From the NCBI RefSeq assembly GCF_022347765.1, contig NZ_JAKRFZ010000003.1, positions 124,001 to 188,000 on the forward strand: a stretch of DNA of 64,000 nt, given 5' to 3'. The notes beneath the pieces are model-generated. The model had not been told where the DNA came from and did no database searches. It saw nothing but the letters and a program-made list of their open reading frames with translations. The stretch comes from Pseudoalteromonas sp. OOF1S-7. Lineage in GTDB: Bacteria > Pseudomonadota > Gammaproteobacteria > Enterobacterales > Alteromonadaceae. The position numbers and the translations under genes are program-made. Within the stretch, counting starts at the first letter, position 1, and every line of letters begins with the position of its first letter. Below are positions 55,001 through 61,800 of this stretch, piece by piece.

Positions 55001-55654
55001 AGAAATGATGAGCAGGTAAAGATAAGGGGAGTACGCATTGAACTCGGCGAATTGCAAGGGCAGCTGAAGGCTCTTCCGGAGGTCGAAAACTGTGTTATTA
55101 AGCTGATTGCTGATACGCAGGGCCAGAAGCGCATTATTGCTTATGTTGAGCCAGTGGCTGAATTTTATCAGCAGCAGAGCGATGAACAGTTGGAAAGTAT
55201 ATTAAAGACCAAGCTTGCAAAGCATCTGCCTGTCTACTTAATGCCCTCGGGTTGGGTTGTTATGAGCCGCTTACCTCGGTTGCCCAACGGCAAAATTGAT
55301 CGCGCAACGCTGCCTGAGTATCAGTTCCAGTACACAGAACGTCCGTATAAAGAGGCCGTGACTGAGACCCAGAAGCAGTTGCAACGCATCTGGTGTCAGT
55401 TGTTGAATAAAGCCGAAGATCACGTTGCGATTGATGTCAGCATGTTCGAGTTGGGTGGCCACTCCCTACTTATGCTCAAGCTGCGAAGCATTGTTCAGGA
55501 GCAAATGGAGGTGCAATTAGATGTGCGGCAGATATTTGAAAACCCAAACATCGAAGATATTGCCGTGTTAATTGACAGGGCGAAAAGGCAGCAAACGCTA
55601 CAAATGCAGATAGAGAATACGCAAGACTCTGAGCTGGAAATCATGGAATTTTAA
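49058..55654 (+). CDS. NRPS-3: C-A(Ser?)-T-C-A(?)-T
   Basis: A 2198-aa two-module protein. An N-terminal linker (LSAEKKKLLQMRL) like that of NRPS-1 is followed by C1 (45-470, HHIISDA), A1 (510-1010), T1 (Ser1066, LGGHSL), C2 (1115-1545, HHIVSDG), A2 (1580-2075) and T2 (Ser2136). Specificity residues: A1 DVWHFGFIE, of which the first four match serine codes; A2 DAYYIVAVY, which I cannot assign. No epimerization or thioesterase domain is present, and the protein ends soon after T2 with an acidic tail (LEIMEF). The ATG at 49058 is preferred over an upstream in-frame GTG at 49040. Tail and spacing suggest hand-over to NRPS-4, whose gene follows 210 bp later and starts with a docking domain. Confidence 0.93.
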   Translation: MNDNQINKSSGLLSNSAKLSAEKKKLLQMRLQGKVKKNKNAISTRDKQLNILPLSATQRRLWVVDQLEKTGTQSAYNISGGLEINGELNIDALRQALNHMVARHESLRTTFSKDADGNGVQIINDDSAFELLFTDVSGQADKHTEIKQIALNEAKASFDLAKGPLLRTRLIKSGEDSYVFVYTFHHIISDAWSLSVFCTELLALYQQYQTSGVATLPPLPVQYGDFALWQNKQLNDYPQQYRDKVDFWKKHLSGAPDLLALPTDYSRPAAQSFKGSVLPLTIDSALRSKLIRLNQSHNLTMFMTLFAGWAILLAKLTQQDDLVIGMSSANRGQQDIEGLIGFFVNTFALRPDLTSSQHISEFLKQVRQLLLDGYAHQDAAFEDVVEAVNPARSLSHSTLFQTMIVLVNTPLDNSAEQAMGLSPYPISSGGEKYDVTLVLNDTGSEVTGHFSYATDLFKADTIVRWRDYFHRVLHALCDSANQTLAQLNILPGDETARLLTQYNDTSCELPEPAALVHQLFEQQVALHPAQIALQFADTQISNTQLNEMANRLAHYLREQGVGRETIVAIYMERSIDVVVAILATMKAGGAYLMLDPEHPEQRITALLDDARPGLILTQQDLKENLPESACPKVQVDSEGAFDAYSAANLSLLPGASIDDLAYVIYTSGSTGLPKGVMVEHSALRNHLHWIQDTYPLHHDDAVLQKTAFSFDVSVWEVWWPLTTDARLVMAIPGGQRDPDYLLDAIAQHQISHIHFVPSMLSVLLEHPSWTNCVSLKRVFSGGEELSVSLQNQFFSTNMQADLVNFYGPAETTIEVASWVCQRDAQEGEASDILRVPLGYPVHNCQLYVLDQNQKPVATGVTGELYIAGKCLSRGYLNNAELTAQRFIANPFSDDISARMYRTGDRVRFNENGQIEYLGRNDVQFKIRGIRIEPGEIEAALKAQTNVHLALVTCREVSQGDKQLLAYVIPASGQQIDIEALKRQLSVSLPEFMIPAYIMTLDAWPLTVNGKIDVKALPLPQDDGSIACAEQAPQGEIETFLATIWCDLLGIEQPGRNESFFELGGHSLSAVRFLTSIKQQKGWSLTLKDLFACPTIQQLAQLIPDEQEAAAMPVAKVDRSQPIPLSLAQHRLWLIDQMGQTNSAYNLGGSFRLRGELEPVLLQQALTAIQDKHEILRTRFVKADSGEACQVIEPAGSLQLDVWELLTEDDATRFEQIREKVAITLNAPFDLEQGPLVRASLLKLPEQSWVLTLAMHHIVSDGWSTNILLNDLITSYRQCAQGQSGALQPMPLQYADYAQWQRDECQGGKIAESLDYWQQNLTGALPLLELPYDKSRPAVQSFKGDIHKFQLDNALVSQLEQLAKSHNMSLFMVLYAGWSILMAKLSGQSDIVTGVPVSNRERVEFETIIGFFVNTIALRAEVNDTDTITAFLQHVKQVAISGYEHQSAPFEKVVEQVQPQRSMSFTPVFQTMISLLNTPNDVAGMPGVEVQPNTLPVASSQFDLILAMQEFDGVVNCGLTFATDLFEAQTIQQWAQYYINVLQTICRDTQVPLAEMSLLDSQQQHALLDVLSGPSSKATQQDTALHLFDSQVVQRPDSLALTCGSVSLSYDELNKRANQLARYLGKQGVGNEKVVGVLLDRGIDMIVSIMAILKAGGAFMPLDPQYPKERIRFMVQNSQPVLVIAQGAYVPELRDAGVTCFDPDADWAVVASESTGNLVLDQPITPASLAYVMYTSGSTGEPKGAMLEHGNLYNLMDDFADIAHSPSEQNAMWWAASSFDASVYEIFTALCFGMNLHIVEDDVRFDPTLLFNWMADTAIHFAYIPPFYVQPLHKRLAESGDLQLRHIMVGVEPIPHDTLLGMKRCLPDLNIVNAYGPTEAAVYCARHVISQESRQSNKPAPIGTAVKNTQLYVLSHDQQPVPKGVVGELYVAGKSVARGYDNNVPMSERHFVCIPSLAPGLRLYRTGDMVRLTNDDLLEYVGRNDEQVKIRGVRIELGELQGQLKALPEVENCVIKLIADTQGQKRIIAYVEPVAEFYQQQSDEQLESILKTKLAKHLPVYLMPSGWVVMSRLPRLPNGKIDRATLPEYQFQYTERPYKEAVTETQKQLQRIWCQLLNKAEDHVAIDVSMFELGGHSLLMLKLRSIVQEQMEVQLDVRQIFENPNIEDIAVLIDRAKRQQTLQMQIENTQDSELEIMEF

Positions 55655-55676
55655 CTCAATCACTCTATTTTGTTTT

Positions 55677-55708
55677 GCCAACACAGAAACGGTTTCCTCT
55701 GTGTTGGC
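55677..55708. terminator. Hairpin after NRPS-3
   Basis: GCCAACACAGA / TCTGTGTTGGC, 11-bp perfect outer stem with a partly paired 10-base loop (AAACGGTTTCC region), 22 bp after the NRPS-3 stop. No following T-run. Confidence 0.5.
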
Positions 55709-55787
55709 GCACAGGCTCTGGCAGTCACCCGGGCCAAGAGCTGATGCTGAGCCTTCTGTTGAAGGTTTCTAAAAAGCACACCGGCAT

Positions 55788-55829
55788 CTGCATACCCAGC
55801 AAGCATGGTCATGCTTGCTGGGTATGCAG
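55788..55829. repeat. Perfect 20-bp inverted repeat between NRPS-3 and NRPS-4
   Basis: Left arm CTGCATACCCAGCAAGCATG, 2-base centre GT, then its exact reverse complement. It lies 36-77 bp before the NRPS-4 start. With no T-run and a 2-base centre it could be a cruciform/hairpin that controls read-through, an operator, or an mRNA processing signal. Confidence 0.65.
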
Positions 55830-55864
55830 GATGTTGAGTAACAAACAATTATGGCTAGTAGGAT

Positions 55865-58800
55865 ATGAAAGCAGAACATTTATTTGATCGTCTGTCACAA
55901 AGTGGCATTTTGGTGACTTTGGACACAGGAAAGCTAGTGGTTAAAGCGGCCAAAGGGGCTATGACCCCCGACTTTGCGGCGCAAATTAAACAACATAAAG
56001 CGGCGCTGATGGCTTTTCTGGAAAAGCAAAGTAGCTATCAGTCGGCGCCAAATTATCCTGCGATACAGCCTGTTGAGCGCACACCGGAGAACCTGTATCC
56101 GGTGTCGTTTAATCAGCAGAGGTTATGGTTTATTCATCAGATCTCCGGAAATAGTGCAAACTACAATATCCCCATGGCATTTATGGTGGAGGGGCAGCTT
56201 GATTTTGAGGCAGCACAAACCGCCTTAACGCAGATTGTGCAGCGGCATGAAATTTTGCGCACCAGCTATCACGCAGTAGCTGGCACGCCGATGCAAACAG
56301 TGCATGATGCCGAGCATTTTTCCATACAGTTTTTCGATGTTACTCAGTTGCCCCCGGAGCAACAGCTTATTCGGGCGAAACAAATAGCAGCAGAAGATGA
56401 ACGTAACCCCTTTGCACTGGACAAAGATTTTATGATCAGAGCGGGGTACATACAGATGTCGCCGCTTCAACACACGCCTCGCTCAGTACTGCTACTGAAT
56501 GTCCACCACATTGCCTTCGACGGATGGTCGCTGGGGATTTTGCTGCAGGAGTTCTCTGAAAATTATCAGGCATGCCTGCGCAAAGAGCCGGCACCACGTG
56601 AACCGCTGGCGATCCAGTATCTGGATTTTGCCAGCTGGCAGCAAGATAATTTCAATGAGGTGACACTGCAAAAGCAATTAAACTACTGGCAAGAAAAACT
56701 AGCTGCACTGCCTGAATCTCATGGTTTGTATATGCCGGCCAAGGCGTCTGAAGAGAAATCAGGGAAAAGCCAGTTTGACAGTCAGTTGACGGTCAGTGTC
56801 ACAGCCAAGATGAAGGGGCTTTGTCAGCAATTTAATACCTCGCCTTTTATTTTTATCCACGCGGTGTTTAGTATACTGCTGGCGCGTCACAGTGGTCGAA
56901 ATGACATTGTGATTGGGACTCCTGTGGCTAATCGGCAGGTCAATCAACTTGAACCACTGCTGGGGTTTTTCGTTAATAGCCTGGTGTTGCGTACAAGCTA
57001 TCATCCTGAGCAGAGCTTTGCCGAGTACCTGGCTTATGTTGGTAAAGTTAACCTGGATGCTCAGGCGAATCAGGATGTGCCCTTTGAAAAATTAGTTGAG
57101 CACTGCGCCCAGACTCGCTCTCGCAGCCACAGCCCTTTATTCCAGATCATGCTGAGTATGAATTCTAACGACAGCGCCGAATTGCCCATTCCCGGTGTCA
57201 ATATTAAACCACTACAGCAGCCAGAGCCGGGACTAAAATTTGATATCAAACTCAATGTGGCAATGACCGAAGAGCATGTTGCACTGAAATGGACTTTTAA
57301 CCCGGAACTGTTTGATGTCGCCAGTATACAAGCGTTGGATGGGCATTTGCATAGTCTGTTTACAGAAGTGGTAAAAGACCCTGCGGCCCCATTGCATAAA
57401 TTGCCGATGCTATCCGTAGCTGAAATGCGTCAGGTGCTGGCAGCCGAAAATATCTCGCGACAGAGCGAACAGCACGCTCAGAGTCTGATTGAACTATTTC
57501 ACCGACAAGTCGTTGCCACTCCAGAAAAAACGGCGCTGATATTTGAACAAGAAAAGCTCAGCTACGCCCAGTTGAACAATTATGCAGAGCAGTTTGTTTG
57601 TCAGTTAAATCAGGAGACACAACAACCATACATAGGTATTTGTCTTCATCGGTCTTTTGAGTTGATAGTGGCTATCCTGGCAATCTGGAAAATCGGCAAG
57701 GCATATGTCCCTATTCACCCCGAGACGCCCGAGACCTTAGTACAGCACATGATCACAACAGCGGATCTGCAACTTGTTGTCAGCACCAGACAATTGCGTG
57801 ATGCTGTCATGGGAGATCTTTGTCCGGTGCTTGAAATAGCACTTAATCCCGATGCTGAGCAGAGCACCGTCGCGACGATGGCAGACTGGCAGTACAATTC
57901 AGACAACACGCGTTATGAAGCAAGCGATCCTGCCTATATCATATTTACATCAGGCTCGACTGGTATGCCAAAAGGCGTGGTCGTTGAGCATAAAGGGCTG
58001 CTTAATCTGGCTGTCAGTTTGCAGCAATTGATAGACGCAGAGCCCGATAGTGCCTGGGGTTGGACTGCGTCATACTCATTTGATTCATCGGTAAAAGGTT
58101 TAACTCAGTTAATGCTGGGACAGCCACTGGTTATCATCAGTGATAGCATGAAAATGGACCCGGAACTACTGCAAAGCTGCGTGCAACAAAACGCCATTGG
58201 GATCCTGGATTGTACCCCGTCTCTACTGGAACTGTGGCGGCCGCTTGGCCTGCAAAACCTGCCACAGCTCATTATAGGAGGGGAGGCAATTAATGAAAGC
58301 CTGTGGCAGGAACTGGCTGAGCGAGATGAGCAGACCCCGGGCCGAAAAGCCTTCAATGTATATGGACCGACAGAGTGTTCCGTCAATAGCTGCTGGACAC
58401 GGATTAGGGGCACAGCACCACACATAGGTCAGGCCATTCCAAATACGCTTTGTGTGGTTATCGGTCAGGATGGCAATCTTGCCCCAACCGGGGCTGTTGG
58501 TGAACTCGCTATTGCTGGTATCGGACTGGCGAGAGAGTATTTACAGGATGAGGCGCTGACAGCGGCAAAATTCATCCCTAATCCTTTTTCTGACAGCGCT
58601 GATTTTCCTCGTTTGTATCGCACTGGAGATTTGGTACGTCGCTTACGTAATGGCAATTTTGAATTTATTGGCCGGGTCGACAATCAAGTGAAGATACGGG
58701 GCTACCGCATTGAGCTGGATGAAATTCATCGGCGGGTAGCGGAATGCGCTCCCGTGGAGTCGTGCTTGATCCTGGTTGATGGTGACAATGAGCACAAGCG

Positions 58801-61800
58801 GATTGTCGCGTATGTACAGTTACATGATCAACAAGCGGATGCCGATCAGCATCTTATTGACATAACACAGCAATTGTCTAAAACGCTACAAGCATACATG
58901 CTGCCTGCTGCCTGGGGCGTGGTCACACAGTGGCCGCTAACAATTAACGGCAAAATCGATAAAGCACGGCTTCCGGCAGCGCAAGTGGTCAGTAGCAACG
59001 AAACAATCGTACTACCCGAAACCGAAACTGAGGGAGTGCTGAGACACATTTGGTCCCAATTGCTGGGACTTCCTGACGATCTTATTGGTGTGACACGTAG
59101 CTTTTTTGAACTTGGCGGACACTCACTCTTAATCGTTCGTCTGACTGCAGAGATACGCCATCAGCTTGAAAAAGAAGTGAAAGTAAAAGACATCTACGAG
59201 CATATTACGCTGCGTGACCTGGCTGCACATGTTGATGAGCTCACCGCCATTACTCAGCAGCCACGCATTGTGCCTATTGCGCGGGAGCAGCCTCATTACC
59301 CGGTATCATTTACTCAAAAACGACTGTGGTTTATTCATCAAATGGATCCGGGCTCTGCAGAATACAATATGCCTATGGCTTTTGATGTCAACGGCGCATT
59401 TTGTCTTGCTACTGCTTCACGGGCCATGTCCGCCTTGATTCAAAGACATGAGTCATTGCGCACTGTGTTTGTAGACGTCTCAGGGGAGCCGGCACAGAAG
59501 GTCTTAGAAAACGTTGATTTTCAGCTTCAGTACCGGGATTTAACACTGGCGGGTGATGAGCAATACACACGGCTGCAAGAGTTTATTCGCAATTCTCGCA
59601 ATCATCAGTTTGACTTATCCGCTGAGCTCATGGTGAGGGCAGAGTATGTTGCATTGGTAGATAACGGTCATGAAAAATCAGGTGTTTTATTGTTTAATAT
59701 GCACCACATTGCGTCTGATGGCTGGTCTGTGGATATTCTCATTCGGGAGTTTACCGAGCTGTATAAGCAGCAACTGTCAGGCAACCCTGTTGAGCTGCCT
59801 TCCTTACCCGTCCAGTATCTGGACTATGCGGCATGGCAGGCGACGCACTTTACATCGCACAATATGCAAAAGCAGTTTGAATACTGGCAAAAACAACTGG
59901 ATGATGTGCCTTCATTGCATGGTATCGCATTGGATAGGCCTCGCCCTGCGGTCAAAGCTTATGTGGGTGGGAAGGTGAGTGCAAACCTCAATAAAAACAC
60001 AGCGCAGCGCATCGCTGCTCTGGCACAGGATCACCAAATCACCCCTTTTATGCTAATGCACGCTGCCCTTGCGCTGGTGATTTCTCGGCATAGCAATAGT
60101 TCGGACATTGTGGTGGGGACACCGGTCGCCAACCGCAGATTTGTTGAGCTGGAGGGGTTGATCGGGTTCTTTGCCAATACCCTGGTACTTAGAAACTCAA
60201 CAGATTTTACTACCCTGAGTGCGTATTTATCGCATATCCGCGACACCCATATTCAGGCACAGGACAATCAAGACGTACCTTTTGAACAGCTGGTGGAGAA
60301 ACTGCAAATCCCACGTTCGCTGTCCCATACGCCGTTGTTTCAGATCCTCATCACGACTCAGACACAAACGCAAGGTGCAGAGCATGCAGAACAAAGAGAC
60401 ATGACGCTGCCCGATGTGAGTTTGCAGTTGCGCAATGACCCTGAGCCGATTGCCAAATTTGACTTGCACATAGCCTGGCAGCAACACGATGATGGCATCA
60501 AGGTGAGCTGGATATTTGACACTCACATTTTCAATCAGGCGCATATTGAACAACTGAGTCAACATCTGGTGAATACGCTGGAGTCGATGGCACAGATGTC
60601 GTCAGCAAGCCCACAACAGGGGGACGCGAAATTATCAGACATTGTGATGCTGAGTGCCGTTGAACAGAAATCTCTGGAAGCGATGCAAGCGAAAGTGACG
60701 TCATTGCAAAGTATGCCTGCCAGCATTCAAGCACTGGTGGAACAAAACGCCATACAAGCGCCCGACAAGATTGCGCTTAACGGCGCTTCCGGCGTCATGA
60801 CGTATAGCGAATTGAATAAGACAGCCAACCGTTTGGCAAACTTACTGGTGGCAGAAGGGGTATGCGCGGGCGACCTGGTGGGGATCAGTTTATCTCGTGA
60901 TCTGGATTCGGTGATTGCCATTTTAGCGATATTGAAAGCGGGAGCCGGATATGTCCCATTTGATACCCAGCTTCAGCAACAGCGAGTTGCTTATATTGCT
61001 GCTGAAACAGGCATTACCTTGAGTATTACTCAGCGAGATAAAGCCTCAGTATTCACAGAATGTGGTGTAAACCTGTGTATTTGCCTGGATGATACCGACA
61101 CCCAAAAACGACTGACAATGCAGGCGTCGCATTTTACGCCCACCCGTGCGACCACACATGATGATATTGCTTATGTGATTTATACTTCAGGTTCAACGGG
61201 TAACCCCAAGGGAGTGGTGCAAACTCATGGCACAATTGTGAACTTGGTGACCAGTTGCGCTGAGTCACAGCATATCTTCCAGTCTTTGAGAACACTGCAT
61301 TATACTTCCGTGTCATTCGATGTGTCGATCCAGGAGCTGGCAACCAGTTGGGCGACCGTCTCAGAACTGGTTATTTTATCTGATTTGGATAAGCAAGAGT
61401 TGCATCGCTTTGGTGATTATCTCATTCATACCCAAATTGAACGGGTCTTTGTGCCGCCAGCCATATTACAAATGCTGGCAGAACAGTGCATTGATCAGCA
61501 ACTGATTTTAAGTCATCTGCGTGAAGTAATCGTGGCTGGAGAAGCGCTTAAACTGACCCCAGAGATCAGGGCATTTTTTGTCAAACACCACAATTGTGTT
61601 TTGTGGAATCACTATGGCCCGACCGAAACGCATGTTGTCACGACACACAAGGTATTGACGACCAATGCGGATACGCAACCATCACTGTTCCCGCCCATTG
61701 GTCAGGCGGTCGCTAATCACCGACTGTATGTCCTTGATAAGCAGTTAGCCCCCGTGCCCGCAGGCTGCATTGGTGAGCTCTACGTTGCAGGTCCCGGTGT

